NCBI RefSeq assembly: GCF_000003815.2 | Contig: NC_049979.1 | Location: 2,284,385-2,348,384, forward strand | Direction: 5' to 3' | DNA length: 64,000 nucleotides | DNA from: Branchiostoma floridae | Taxonomy: Eukaryota > Chordata > Leptocardii > Amphioxiformes > Branchiostomatidae | Shown here: piece by piece, positions 43,107 through 54,863 of the stretch | Layout of the letters: each line of letters begins with the position of its first letter | Position numbering within the stretch: the stretch's first letter is position 1 | Notes under the pieces: model-generated | Told to the model about the DNA's origin: nothing | Database searches by the model: none | Seen by the model: only the letters and a program-made list of their open reading frames with translations | Program-made: the position numbers and the translations under genes

Positions 43107-43500
43107 GCGCCTGAGCCGGAACCCGGGTCATCACAAGGGCAGAGGCAGCTGGCGTGCTCTCAGGGTTTACGTTCATGTGTACTTCCGTACGTTTGGGGAC
43201 TTTGATCAGTTCTTGTCATATACGTATATAGCCGACCATGGGCCCTCCCAACCTTCTCCTTCTAGCCCAGGAGCGGCAGAACCCAGGGGGTGTCTCACTG
43301 GACTGTGGTACCGCGTCGGTGGCGGCACTGCGTTCTAAATCGGATTGATATAACCCTTGACATTATTACTCGAATATCATGCAAAAAGTAGGAGTGTGAC
43401 TCAAAGGACAGCTTAACACACAAACATAAAAGATTCGCTTTTATCGATGAAATCCTTTTAGTGATCTGTCAAATCGTTCGGTCCTAGCGACAGTACTAGT

Positions 43501-46500
43501 TGACCAAAGCAAGGGTTCTACACCTGTCTAACTCATAACGCAAGACAGGTAGCAGATATGGGACCAGAGTATTGACCAAAGCAAGGGTTATTCACCTGTC
43601 TAACTCATAACGCAAACAGGTAGCAGATATGGGTCCAGAGTGTTGACCAAAGGTTCTCACTTGTCTAACTCATAACGCAAGACAGGTAGCAGATATGGGT
43701 CCAGAGTGTTGACCAACGGTTCTCACCTGTCTAACTCATAACGCAAGACAGGTAGCAGATATGGGACCGGAGTGTTGACCAAAAGGGTCTTCACCTGTCT
43801 AACTCATAACGCAAGACAGGTAGCAGATATGGGACCAGAGTGTTGACCAAAGGGTCTTCACCTGTCTAACTCATAACGCAAGACAGGTAGCAGATATGGG
43901 ACCAGAGTGTTGACCAAAGGGTCTTCACCTGTCTAACTCATAACGCAAGACAGGTAGCAGATATGGGACCAGAGTGTTGACCAAAGGGTCTTCACCTGTC
44001 TAACTCATAACACAAGACGGGTAGCAGATATGGGACCAGAGTGTTGACCAAAGCAAAGGTTCTCACCTGTCTAACTCATAACGCAAGACAGGTAGCAGAT
44101 ATGGGACCACAGTGTTGACCAAAGGTTCTTCACCCGTCTAACTCATAACGCAAGACAGGTAGCAGATATGGGACCAGAGTGTTGACCAAAGGTCCTTCAC
44201 CTGTCTAACTCATAACGCAAGACAGGTAGCAGATATGGGACCGGAGTGTTGACCAAAGGTTCTCACCTGTCTAACTCATAACGCAAGACAGGTAGCAGGT
44301 ATGGGACCAGAGTGTTGACCAAAGCACCTGTCTAACTCATAACGCAAGACAGGTAGCAGATATGGGACCAGAGTGTTGACCAAAGGGTCTTCACCTGTCT
44401 AACTCATAACGCAAGACAGGTAGCAGGTATGGGACCACAATGTTGACCAAAGGTCCTTCACCTGTCTAACTCATAACGCAAGACAGGTAGCAGATATGGG
44501 ACCAGAGTGTTGACCAAAGCACCTGTCTAACTCATAACGCAAGACAGGTAGCAGATATGGGACCAGAGTGTTGACCAAAGGGTCTTCACCTGTCTAACTC
44601 ATAACGCAAACAGGTAGCAGATATGGGTCCAGAGTGTTGACCAAAGGTTCTCACTTGTCTAACTCATAACGCAAGACAGGTAGCAGATATGGGTCCAGAG
44701 TGTTGACCAACGGTTCTCACCTGTCTAACTCATAACGCAAGACAGGTAGCAGATATGGGACCGGAGTGTTGACCAAAAGGGTCTTCACCTGTCTAACTCA
44801 TAACGCAAGACAGGTAGCAGATATGGGACCAGAGTGTTGACCAAAGGGTCTTCACCTGTCTAACTCATAACGCAAGACAGGTAGCAGATATGGGACCAGA
44901 GTGTTGACCAAAGGGTCTTCACCTGTCTAACTCATAACGCAAGACAGGTAGCAGATATGGGACCAGAGTGTTGACCAAAGGTTCTCACCTGTCTAACTCA
45001 TAACGCAAGACAGGTAGCAGATATGGGACCACAATGTTGACCAAAGGTTATTCACCTGTCTAACTCATAACGCAAGACAGGTAGCAGATATGGGACCAGA
45101 GTGTTGACCAGAGCAAAGATTCTTTACCTGTCTAACTCATAACGCAAGACAGGTAGCAGGTATGGGACCAGAGTGTTGACCAAAGGTTCTTCACCTGTCT
45201 AACTCGTAACGCAAGACAGGTAGCAGATATGGGACCAGAGTGTTGACCAAAGGTTCTCACCTGTCTAACTCATAACGCAAGACAGGTAGCAGATATGGGA
45301 CCAGAGTGTTGACCAAAGGTTCTCACCTGTCTAACTCATAACGCAAGACAGGTAGCAGATATGGGACCATAGTGTTGACCAAAGGGTCTCACCTGTCTAA
45401 CTCATAACGCAGGACAGGTAGCAGATATGGGACCAGAGTGTTGACCAGAGCAAAGATTCTTTACCTGTCTAACTCATAACTCAAGACAGGTAGCAGGTAT
45501 GGGACCAGAGGGTTGACCAAAGGTTCTTACTTGTCTAACTCATAACGCAAGACAGGTAGCAGATATGGGACCAGAGTGTTGACCAAAGGGTCTTCACCTG
45601 TCTAACTCATAACGCAAGACAGGTAGCAGGTATGGGACCAGAGAGTTGACCAAAGCAAAGGGTCTTCACCTGTCTAACTCATAACGCAAGACAGGTAGCA
45701 GGTATGGGACCAGAGTGTTGACCAAAGCACCTGTCTAACTCATAACGCAAGACAGGTAGCAGATATGGGACCAGAGTGTTGACCAAAGGTTCTCACTTGT
45801 CTAACTCATAACGCAAGACAGGTAGCAGATATGGGACCACAGTGTTGACCAAAGGGTCTTCACCTGTCTAACTCATAACGCAAGACAGGTAGCAGGTATG
45901 GGACCAAAGTGTTGACCAAAGGGTCTTCACCTGTCTAACTCATAACGCAAGACAGGTAGCAGGTATGGGACCAGAGAGTTGACCAAAGCAAAGGGTCTCA
46001 CCTGTCTAACGCATAACGCAAGACAGGTAGCAGATACGGGACCGGAGTGTTGACCAAAGGTTCTTCACCTGTCTAACTCATAACACAAGACAGGTAGCAG
46101 ATATGGGACCAGAGTGTTGACCAAAGGGTCTTCACCTGTCTAACTCATAACACAAGACAGGTAGCAGATATGGGACCAGAGTGTTGACCAAAGCAAAGGT
46201 TCTCACCTGTCTAACTCATAACGCAAGACAGGTAGGACATATGGGACCAGAGTGTTGACCAAAGGTTCTTCACCTGTCTAACGCATAACGCAAGACAGGT
46301 AGCAGATATGGGACCAGAGTGTTGACCAAAGGGTCTTCACCTGTCTAACTCATAACGCAAGACAGGTAGCAGGTATGGGACCACAATGTTGACCAAAGGT
46401 TATTCACCTGTCTAACTCATAACGCAAGACAGGTAGCAGGTATGGGACCAGAGTGTTGACCAAAGGGTCTCACCTGTCTAACTCATAACGCAAGACAGGT

Positions 46501-47221
46501 AGCAGATATGGGACCACAATGTTGACCAAAGGTTATTCACCTGTCTAACTCATAACGCAAGACAGGTAGCAGATATGGGACCAGAGTGTTGACCAAAGGT
46601 TCTCACCTGTCTAACTCATAACGCAAGACAGGTAGCAGATATGGGACCACAATGTTGACCAAAGGTTATTCACCTGTCTAACTCATAACGCAAGACAGGT
46701 AGCAGATATGGGACCAGAGTGTTGACCAGAGCAAAGATTCTTTACCTGTCTAACTCATAACGCAAGACAGGTAGCAGGTATGGGACCAGAGTGTTGACCA
46801 AAGGTTCTTCACCTGTCTAACTCGTAACGCAAGACAGGTAGCAGATATGGGACCAGAGTGTTGACCAAAGGTTCTCACCTGTCTAACTCATAACGCAAGA
46901 CAGGTAGCAGATATGGGACCAGAGTGTTGACCAAAGGTTCTCACCTGTCTAACTCATAACGCAAGACAGGTAGCAGATATGGGACCATAGTGTTGACCAA
47001 AGGTTCTACACCTGTCTAACTCATAACGCATGACAGGTAGCAGGTATGGGACCAGAGTGTTGACCAAAGATTCTTCACCTGTCTAACGCATAACGTATGA
47101 CAGGTAGCAGGTATGGGACCAGAGTGTTGACCAAAGGTTCTTCACCTATCTAACTCATAACGCAAGACAGGTAGCAGATATGGGACCAGAGTGTTGACCA
47201 ACGCAAAGGTTATTCACCCGT
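43501..47221. repeat. ~66-bp minisatellite, about 55 units, each with a hairpin
   Basis: The unit contains 'gtgttgaccaaag', a variable linker, ACCTGTCT, 'aactcataacgca', AGACAGGT, then 'agcagatatgggaccagag'. ACCTGTCT and AGACAGGT pair as an 8-bp stem in almost every unit. Fifteen units span 43611-44605 (994 bases), an average of 66.3. Higher-order copies: rare variants at 43600-43830 recur about 994 bases later, and the 'aactcgtaac' variant at 45201 recurs at 46819. Every frame has stops, so it is non-coding. Confidence 0.95.
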
Positions 47222-47224
47222 CTG

Positions 47225-47700
47225 TGCGAGAACAATGCCCGCCGTGTGCGGACTTTAACCCGTGTAAAGCGGCTTGTTTGTGTTGGAGTTATGCTGGAGT
47301 GCCTGTTGTGTGGTGGGAAAGATTACCGGGATTTCCGTACAAGTTTTACATCTTCTAAAGTCCAGTTAGTAGGATTGGCTTGCTTTAAAACGGTTTCCCT
47401 GGTTACACTCATCAGATTCACATGTTTAAAGCCGCGGCAAACGTTGACTCATGCAGGCATCTCTACAAAATGTACTACTTGCTGAGGAAGACCTTATGTT
47501 TTGTTTAACGTCCTAAATTGGAAATCTTAAATCCATAAGAATAGGACTGACCTAAAAGCTGTTCGACAACGGAACACTATAGAGTTTGCGTGAGTGTTTA
47601 AAGTTATGTGCAACGCAGATGGATGAAAAGCATCTCTTAAAATGAAGACAGGACTAGATCATGTAAAAAAAGAAGTCAGTGTTGCCCTAGTTTCAGGATG
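47225..47700. other. No recognisable feature
   Basis: Right flank of the large minisatellite. A 79-residue open frame at 47246-47485 shows no recognisable domain. Confidence 0.4.
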
Positions 47701-47703
47701 ATC

Positions 47704-47704
<1 letters not shown>

Positions 47705-47737
<33 letters not shown>

Positions 47738-47800
47738 TGGTTTATTTGTCAGAACGGCGTGGCAGCCAAAGGCTGAATTGTGCCCTCTTTACATAGCAAA
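47705..47800 (-). mobile_element. LINE 3' tail with (GATT)n
   Basis: On the minus strand 'cagcctttggctgcc' is followed by 'acaaataaacca' and a perfect GATT run (47708-47736), as expected for a LINE terminus with a short-repeat tail. The same type is decayed at 13905 and 53012. Confidence 0.6.
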
Positions 47801-48410
47801 TGACGTATTACAATACACCATCTCGTGCGTCACATATTGTTACACAACATCATACATTTAAAACAGATTTTCCGATTGTTGTAGTCCTGAACCAAGTAAA
47901 ATTGATGACCATTCATTTAAAAACATTGGAAAGACACCAGCAGATAATAGAAATTTCAGATATCAACCTCGGGTTTTACATTTCAACATATTTATGAACA
48001 CACGTCGACAAATCAAAATGTAATTATGATATTTTATGATATTTACTGTTTGCAGCGTGTAAATATGTATAAGATAACGTCAAGGTTTTACAAACTGTAT
48101 AATAAACGGCGGTTAAACATTACCTGGTGATATATGCATGTGATTAGAACTTTAGAGGGTGTTACGAGGGTCCATTTATTGACTAATGAAATTGACATGA
48201 CATTAGTTTTGTTAAATAGACGTTTTTATAATATGAAGTTTGTATTTCTCAACCGAACATTTATACCTACTGAGATATTGAACTCTAGACTTTGAGTTAG
48301 ACTTTTTCGCCTAATTTGGATGCTTCTTCAGTCTTCAACTAAGATAAAAGATAACATTACGCTATATGTTAAAAAATACCGTCACTCGATTGAAACATTA
48401 TATCAAAACG
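47801..48410. other. No recognisable feature
   Basis: AT-rich; may include more of the LINE 3' UTR to its left. No protein frame was recognised. Confidence 0.4.
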
Positions 48411-48414
48411 TACG

Positions 48415-48490
48415 CTAGCCCTTACTGTTTTACTCTATATATTTATTTTGTACTTTGTGTAATATAGTTGCTGCCATACATTAACGGCAC
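48415..48490 (+). mobile_element. LINE 3' tail relic
   Basis: 'tagcccttactgtttta', 'ttgtactttgtgtaatatag' and 'ttgctgccatacatta' parallel 57284-57370. Confidence 0.5.
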
Positions 48491-49288
48491 CGCTGGACAG
48501 ATCATAGTGAATTTGTATATATATAACAGAAAACATGTACAAATGGATGTACAGGTACATACACTGACAGTTGAATTACAGCAAAAGAAAACAGGTAACA
48601 TTGGTGTTGAGGATTAAAAAAATACAGGTAAAAACACCAGTTGAAATGCAACACATATCAGTGTATGCATATTGATGTATGTATGTATCAATGATGAAAA
48701 TGTTTTGCTCCCTTAAGTATTGCTGGGTTATGGCAAGAATTTGAGTGCTGATAATATCTCTCTCCGTGCCTGCTGCACGTATCAAACGTATTAAAGAGCA
48801 CGTTTTCCGTCCGTTAGTATCATATCAAACTTCGCCAAACTCCATCCCGGCACGTACAGGCAAACACGCAGGGCAAATATTTGTCGGCGGGGCCCTCATG
48901 TTGTGAGTATGTGCGCGCGATCCGGCCCCGATACGGCGCGGCGTCCTGACGACAAGGCGGGCGTGACGGACATGTTTGTTGTACTGTTTGCTACTATGTG
49001 GCAATATGTCTCCATCTACTTGACGGGATTGCCACACGCGGGATTAGGCGATGATGGGATGATCTAAAAATAACGAGAAAATCATTATACTTGTGGAAAC
49101 ACGGACAATAGAGGGTGTGGATATATCTGCGCTATCTGTCATTCAATACAATTATGGTTTGGGATATAACGTTAGACTATTTGAATAGTTAAGTCCGAAC
49201 CTTCTAGGTAATACCAAGCCGCCAAGTACATGTACATGTAAGCTGCCGCCACACCCGTTAATTTGGCGTTCTAGCGTCTGTTACAATG
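48491..49288. other. No recognisable feature
   Basis: Intergenic. A GC-rich patch at 48880-48970 has no recognised frame. Confidence 0.4.
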
Positions 49289-49490
49289 TTAGGCCCCGGT
49301 CCCAATTCCCAACACGGGGCCCGGCCGGGTGACTTTTGGAAACGAAAAATATGACAAGAAAGGCAGCAAAACACACAGAGCTTGAAAAAGACAGCCGGGA
49401 GCATAAATTGGTGTTAAATAGTTTCATTTTTGTGTCCGCAAACATATGCATCCCGGACGGGCCCCGTTTCTGAAAAAACCTAAGCCTTAG
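49289..49490. mobile_element. GC-tipped TIR element, copy 4
   Basis: Begins 'ttaggccccggtcccaatt' with tip 'acggggcccggccggg' and ends 'acgggccccgtttc' with 'cctaagccttag', the same plan as the 36.4-36.9 kb copies. Confidence 0.6.
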
Positions 49491-50370
49491 AAATGCCACT
49501 ATCATTTGTCGATGCCATGGTAGGGCAATACGATTGATCTGCATCTCATTTGTCAGAAATAGAAATGAAAATCACGAAACGAGATGAACCATTTCGCCGT
49601 GCTTCTTACTAGAACGTGCACCACTATAGAGATACTATATCTACACTAACGCAGTATTCTGGGTGTGGCCCTGTCACACATATCCAGGCCATGGTTGGCA
49701 GATAATCCTCTGTCACACATATAGTCACACACCGCGGAGGATGGAGGGAGCTAGTTCGTGGCCTATGTCCAAGGATGGGCAGTAGTAGGCTTAATAAGTA
49801 AGTACAAACAAAGTAGTCCATGGCCTCCCAACATTCTCCAGACCATGGTTGAGAGTTAGTCGTGAGCAAGGTCGTCTGTGGTTGAGAGTTGGTCGGCGAG
49901 ATAATGCCTCCTACTAGTAGACTTTTATCTGTGCCAGCCGGCCATAAATCTATGGAAAATCAGGGCCCAGAATGTCTGCTTGGATGTCATCAGAGGAGCA
50001 AATTGGGGCTAGTATATAAATGGATTCCAGGCTACTCCCAACCCAACGCCGACCTCGGTTAGGGAGTGGTCGGGAACAAGTCGTGGGAATGTCCTGGCCG
50101 TGTGACGGTGTGTGTAATTTGTCAGGTTTTCCGTGTCTTTGTTGGGGGAATTCTGACCACCACACTGACACGCCATCAGTGACAAGTGTGACAGGTTGTG
50201 GTCGCTGCGGTTCCGAACAGCTAAACATGGGCTCAGTGTGACGTCATCCACATACTAGAAGAGCTAGGTACAGCAGGCAGCGCAAGGACCGATGGGACTG
50301 GACGTCCAGATATCCAAGCAGGTACATGAGTCATGCTTACGTTCTCTACTACATTTCGTCCATTTTGTAA
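49491..50370. other. No recognisable feature
   Basis: Short open frames on both strands; no recognised gene or repeat. Confidence 0.4.
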
Positions 50371-50374
50371 CGGT

Positions 50375-50498
50375 CCAAGACATTGTCCTAAGTGTATCGA
50401 ATCCAGGACGTTGTCTCAAGCGCATCGGTTCAAAGATCTTTGAACCGATGCGCTTGAGACAACGTCCTGGAGTCGATACACTTAGGACAATGTCTTGG
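50375..50498. repeat. 124-bp near-perfect palindrome without spacer
   Basis: Centre at 50436/50437 (AAAGATCTTT). The arms (62 bases each) differ at one site, 'cgaatccagg' against 'cctggagtcg'. Within each arm the sequence repeats with a 28-base period ('cgatgcgcttgagac', 'cgatacacttaggac'). It can form a cruciform. No transposon termini were found. Confidence 0.9.
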
Positions 50499-50579
50499 AG
50501 TCGATGCACGTGAGACATCCACTAACGATCGTCCCACTAAAAACGCGTACTAGCGTACTTTAGGGACGTCCTTTCAGAT

Positions 50580-50660
50580 GGGACTTAAAGCCGAAGGTCC
50601 CGTGTTAGAGAAGAGGTACACTTGAGAACGTTAAAGATCCCACCACACATTTATTACAGT
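50580..50660 (+). mobile_element. SINE central-domain fragment
   Basis: 'gaaggtcccgtgttagagaa', 'acgttaaagatcccacc' and 'acac' match the central domain at 690-955 and 54507-54575. Neither the tRNA head nor the tail is clear. Confidence 0.5.
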
Positions 50661-51145
50661 TACAAAAGAGTATGAGTAGGAGTTCATACCATGCAGGATG
50701 AGAGGATCAAATCTTACAACCTGGTCTTGCACAGTCTGTGTCTGCTGTACGAAACTGGTGTGTTACGTTTTAAAACTGTTAACGTGCTAAGCGAAATAAA
50801 CAGACAAAAAAAAACGGATTTTCAGAAATATGAAGACGCGTGTATCTGCTTCGAGATGACCAAAAAAACGGGGTCCATTGTTTGGATAGAATATATAACG
50901 AACGCTATAACAAATTTACGTCTTAAAAAAATTTTCCAGACAAAACCCTTCTTATAGCTTACTCTGTCTTCGCCGTTCCCCGGAGGCCGTGAACTCCGCC
51001 GTGCCATCACTCCGGCTTAGCCAGGAGATAAAGTTGACCCGGTTTCTGCACGCGATGTTTTTATAATACAGGAAAAAGGAAGGCGCTGACGGCGCGAAGG
51101 ACAGACAGCCGCCTGGTGTATCCATTATTAATGGTTAAAACAAAA
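50661..51145. other. No recognisable feature
   Basis: An open frame at 50691-50957 (88 residues) has no domain I recognise and no supporting context. Confidence 0.4.
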
Positions 51146-51149
51146 ATCA

Positions 51150-51480
51150 AGGAAACAAATTGAGAACGTATAGAAAAACCAAACATACCTACGGAAGAGA
51201 ACAGTACCTTAATATTAAGAAACCACCGGACTCCTCCGAATGACAGGCTCTGTACAGTTTGTAACTCCAACCGTATTGAAAATGAAGTCCATTTCTTAGT
51301 AGAGTGTTCCATATGCAGTGATATACGTAATGGTTGTAGCAATACTCTCAATTTAGACTCACGTTAGCCAAAGACGAACTATTTGTGTGTATAATGACAG
51401 AAACAAACAACGTTGTACAACAAAAACTATGTGAGTTCGTGTACACTTGATTTAAGAAGAGGGAAGAGGCATGTAAACAA
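51150..51480 (+). mobile_element. LINE relic: C-terminal zinc-knuckle
   Basis: The frame first reads 'KLRTYRKTKHTYGREQYLN', and after a break 'RLCTVCNSNRIENEVHFLV' with 'ECSIC'. This gives the CxxC...H...C knuckle, preceded by the LRTYR block usual in this LINE type. Stops and a frameshift show it is dead. Same type as 7460 and 27355. Confidence 0.7.
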
Positions 51481-51929
51481 TAGTTATAGTGATAGTATAG
51501 CTCCAGTTGTTTTGTCTATTTAATTTTTCACTTGTATTTCTACTTGTAACGGTATCTACTCTTTCGTATCTAATGTAATACTATCGAATCACTGCATTTA
51601 GCCCGTGAGGACAAGAACATGTAAATGAAGATCATCTATTATTCACGACGCCGGCCTAAAGCGGGACGTCTCAACTTGACAATGCCGCCACGCAGACGTA
51701 CGTACGCAATTCTTCAGACCGATTTCTGGGAAGACGTCGGTCAGAGATGGCAGACGTCATCCTCCATCCCTGCAGTTCCGCAATCTCGGCTCAATTGCGC
51801 AACGCCACAATCAATTTGAATCAAAACTATTTCCCTTTCATACGGTGCAAGACAACTAAACTTATGAAACCTTCTTTTATCAGTATCTTATTGCTGTTTC
51901 CAATGGAGAAGGGGCCTGACAAGAACAAG

Positions 51930-51940
51930 AAAGAAAAAAG
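51930..51940 (-). terminator. RNA polymerase III T-run terminator of tRNA-Met
   Basis: Six T on the minus strand a few bases past the tRNA 3' end, the usual pol III stop signal. Confidence 0.8.
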
Positions 51941-51942
51941 CC

Positions 51943-52015
51943 TGCCCCGTGTGAGGATCGAACTCACGACCTTCAGATTATGAGACTGACGCGCTGCCTA
52001 CTGCGCTAACGAGGC
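51943..52015 (-). tRNA. tRNA-Met (CAT), elongator type
   Basis: 73 nt on the minus strand. Acceptor arms GCCTCGT and ACGGGGC pair (one T-G wobble), discriminator A at 51943. The D arm has GCGC/GCGC, the anticodon loop is CTCATAA with anticodon CAT, and the T arm is GTGAG-TTCGATC-CTCAC. Internal pol III boxes are present: A box TAGCGCAGTAGG and B box AGTTCGATCCT. A T run (AAAAAA on plus, about 51934-51939) lies just after the 3' end as terminator. No intron and no encoded CCA. It lacks initiator features such as the AT-ending T loop, and it resembles vertebrate elongator tRNA-Met closely. It should be functional. Confidence 0.95.
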
Positions 52016-52037
52016 TGTGAAATACATCAGGCAAACA

Positions 52038-52350
52038 GTTCATGAGTACTGATGGCGTTCATAAGTGCTGATGGCGTTCATGAGTGCTGATGGCGTTCAT
52101 GAGTGCTAATGGCGTTCATGAGTGCTGATGGCGTTCATGAGTGCTAATGGCGTTCATGAGTGCTGATGGCGTAGCCCTTGGTGTTGATGGCGTTCATTAG
52201 TGCCAATGGTGTTCATTACTGCTGATGGCGTTCATTGATGCTGATGCTGTTCATTAGTGCTGATGGTGTTCATTAGTGCTGATGGTGTTCATTAGTGCTG
52301 ATGGCGTTCATTGGTGCTGATGGTGTTCATACGTGCTGATGGCGTGTCTC
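52038..52350. repeat. 19-bp minisatellite, about 16 units
   Basis: Unit 'gagtgctgatggcgttcat' with variants (gctaatgg, ggtgttcat). It starts about 20 bases upstream of the 5' end of the tRNA-Met gene. Period 19, non-coding. Confidence 0.9.
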
Positions 52351-53010
52351 TTGCTGCTGCTGCTGTTACTTGGATCTGATGACGTACAAGCAGGGACAAA
52401 GCAGACGCATGCGCCCGGGAACAGACACACAGTTATACTACTGCCTGTAGACAACATAAAACTATCATCATGGAAGCTCATCCGTGTTGGTAGTAATCAA
52501 AGTATAATTCGAAACATTCTTCCATCATCCTTTCTTTGTGGTGGAATAATGTTTAGCATTGTACTATAACATAATATAAAACAAAGCTATACTTTACTCC
52601 TTTGGGGTCAAGTAACGACTAGCCCATTGCTTCCTCACTCTTGTCGCGCCGCCGACCTAGTTCTGAGTGGCTCGGCAGTTTGCACAGTTGCCGGGTGCTC
52701 CGTGGGAAGGACTCGGGGAAACTTTACACACCTGCCGCCGGACCACTTTCCCGTGACCCGCTGGCGTGAGGACGGTGTACGGTTCGCTCTTAACAACGGA
52801 CGGCGTGAACAACTCGTCTCATTAACCGCTTGGTTCATCATTCGTTCATCATTAGGGGCAGATCTTTCATCTCCCACTGAACACTAGCTACGGAGTACAG
52901 ACATATTTGTGTTGTACGAAACCAGCAAGTTATTTCGATCAACAACAGATAATAGACGTGACGAGAACTGTCTGTAGCCGCCACGCATCAACTCATGATT
53001 CCACCGAAAG
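52351..53010. other. No recognisable feature
   Basis: A frame at 52627-52887 has a faint THAP-like start (CTVAGC, FTHLPPD) but lacks the later Cys and His, so it is not called. Confidence 0.4.
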
Positions 53011-53011
53011 A

Positions 53012-53075
53012 TTGATTGATCGATTGGTTGGTTTATTGATTGATTGATTGATTGAGTGAGTGAGTGATTGACAGA
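53012..53075 (-). mobile_element. (GATT)n-rich LINE tail remnant
   Basis: On the minus strand 'aataaaccaacc' between GATT-type runs resembles the terminus at 47705-47800. Only the end is visible. Confidence 0.4.
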
Positions 53076-53079
53076 TAGG

Positions 53080-54320
53080 ACATACAAAAGAGCATAGATT
53101 ATTACATGTCCTTCATTCTGTCACATAAAATGATGAAAATAATTGCTACATGATACGTGATTATAAGTTAACTTATACGAAATTTAGATTACAATGTAAA
53201 TAGTCTACATGTATGCTACGTTACCCGTTCCCTCCAATGATTTCAAAATGATAGTCTGTGTATTTTGGTTGTCTACAGTTTATTTATTACGCAGCGAACA
53301 CTTCTATGGATAGGACGAGACACAGCCTACAAATATGCCGTTCACAGCCTGACATGATTTTGCCCATCTTCTGGCCATGGTAACTTATATAAAAAAAACC
53401 TACTTTGGAAATATTAGAGTCGGACCAGTTAGTACTTAGTGCGGAACAATTCTAATTACTTTCAATCAAATAATCTTAGCAACGGTAAACCGTCCGGACT
53501 TGTACATCAGTACTTCATAAGGTTGCTATGGAAACGATTACACATGATACGTGACGTCATCTCTGTTGCCCCTGGAAACAGAGTGTGTTAGCTTGTACCG
53601 TGGAAGCAACACGGAAGCAATCTTGTCCTGCAAGCAAAAACTAATTCGTCCGTTCCAGTTTCTGTTTGTTTTTCTCTTCGATAGAAAACTCGTTTGTTGA
53701 CATCGTGCCCACGGATGACCAAACCTCATTAAATTGGAGGCGAAAATAAAAATAGGATGAATCAGTAAAAATTAGGGCAGCCCAAAATACTGATTTCTAG
53801 TTATTATTAGAACACTCAATGCATGGATGGAGACTTGTTTGCAAATTATTTGCCTCTATGTAATATTTGTACGCACTGTAAGGTTGAAAGTGCAGGGCTT
53901 TAGTTGAAACTAACAAGTTACAAGCGCTTTAACAATATTCACATATCTACATATATTTTGGCGTACTAGTCCACGCTAGAAATCCTGTTTGTTCAAATCT
54001 ACCATCATTTCGTTGGACACAATAATGGACGAATTCCTCATTTAAACTATTTGTCACATTTCTTCAATTATAGTGGAATGTGGGAGACCATAGATGAGCT
54101 ATTGAAACTCATAGTGGAGAATTTTATGTTGTGTATCTTGCCTTTGCCGTTGATTTTATCTCACTCTCCCCATTCTTACCCCTCCTTTCATCCCGCTGTC
54201 ATTACTGTACGGAGTTTATCATTATCCCCGCTGACATGTTTGTCCGGAGTCCGTTTAGAGTCGCGTTCTCACACCTGTACAAACCTGACTCCGTCCCGCA
54301 CTTTGTTCCTCAGGTAGGAT
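53080..54320. other. No recognisable feature
   Basis: AT-rich intergenic sequence. The open frames at 54051-54317 and 54131-54343 show no recognisable domain. Confidence 0.4.
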
Positions 54321-54326
54321 GTTATA

Positions 54327-54499
54327 TAGTGGAAGCCGCTTAATTACACACCCAATTTGCCAGTGAATTTCGTGCAATTATCCGGCGTGTGCGATAATGC
54401 GAAGTTACCCAGTTGGACCGCACCGCCACGGGATTTGGGATTCCGTGCAATTGACCGAAGTGTGCGTTTATACGACGTGCAATTAATTGGCTTCCACTG
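54327..54499. mobile_element. Pogo/Tc1-like MITE with TA flanks
   Basis: Left end TAGTGGAAGCC and right end GGCTTCCACTG are inverse, with TA outside on both sides (54325-54326 and 54500-54501). Inner phrases 'cgtgcaattatccggcg' and 'gggattccgtgcaattgacc' match the decayed copy at 14277. 173 bases, no ORF. Confidence 0.75.
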
Positions 54500-54506
54500 T
54501 ATATAA

Positions 54507-54800
54507 TTAGATGGAGGTCCCGCGTTTGAGAAGAGCCACACCTTGCAAACGTTAACGAACCCACTGCACTTTAATATCGAAAAGAGTAGAAGACCTTCCC
54601 GGTGTGAGTGGTTTAAAGTCTACGGTCCCTTGGTCGCACCTGGGACAATTACTTTCGTATTGAGGTCACCTCAATACGTGGCGCCGAATGACAGCTCGCT
54701 CCAGACCCTTATGATATAGCCCCGCCTATTGTAAGCTCCTCGCAATTCAGCCTCTGGCTGCGAAGAGAGGGTAGTCGGCCCACCCAATGATATACCCGCC
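54507..54800 (+). mobile_element. SINE-like element: central domain plus 3' body
   Basis: The first part 'ggaggtcccgcgtttgagaa', 'agccacacc', 'acgttaacgaaccc' matches the SINE at 690-955. The rest ('ccttcccggtgtgagtgg' onward) matches 23430-23640. Together they outline a larger shared element. It stands next to the Pogo-like MITE. Confidence 0.6.
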
Positions 54801-54863
54801 CGCCAGGATCACCTGGATGTCCAGCATTCCTAGACTACATTAGAACAGAGATATACATAAGGC

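Noticed and set aside
43501-47221. CRISPR-like array of palindromic repeats with variable spacers
   Set aside because: The genome is eukaryotic, the 'spacers' are near-identical, there is no leader or cas gene, and higher-order duplications are typical of satellite DNA.
50264-50518. Mirror ORFs on both strands
   Set aside because: Both are read-through of the long palindrome.
52627-52887. Possible THAP zinc-finger exon (CTVAGC, FTHLPPD)
   Set aside because: The second Cys and His of the C2CH site and other THAP residues are missing; similarity is too short.
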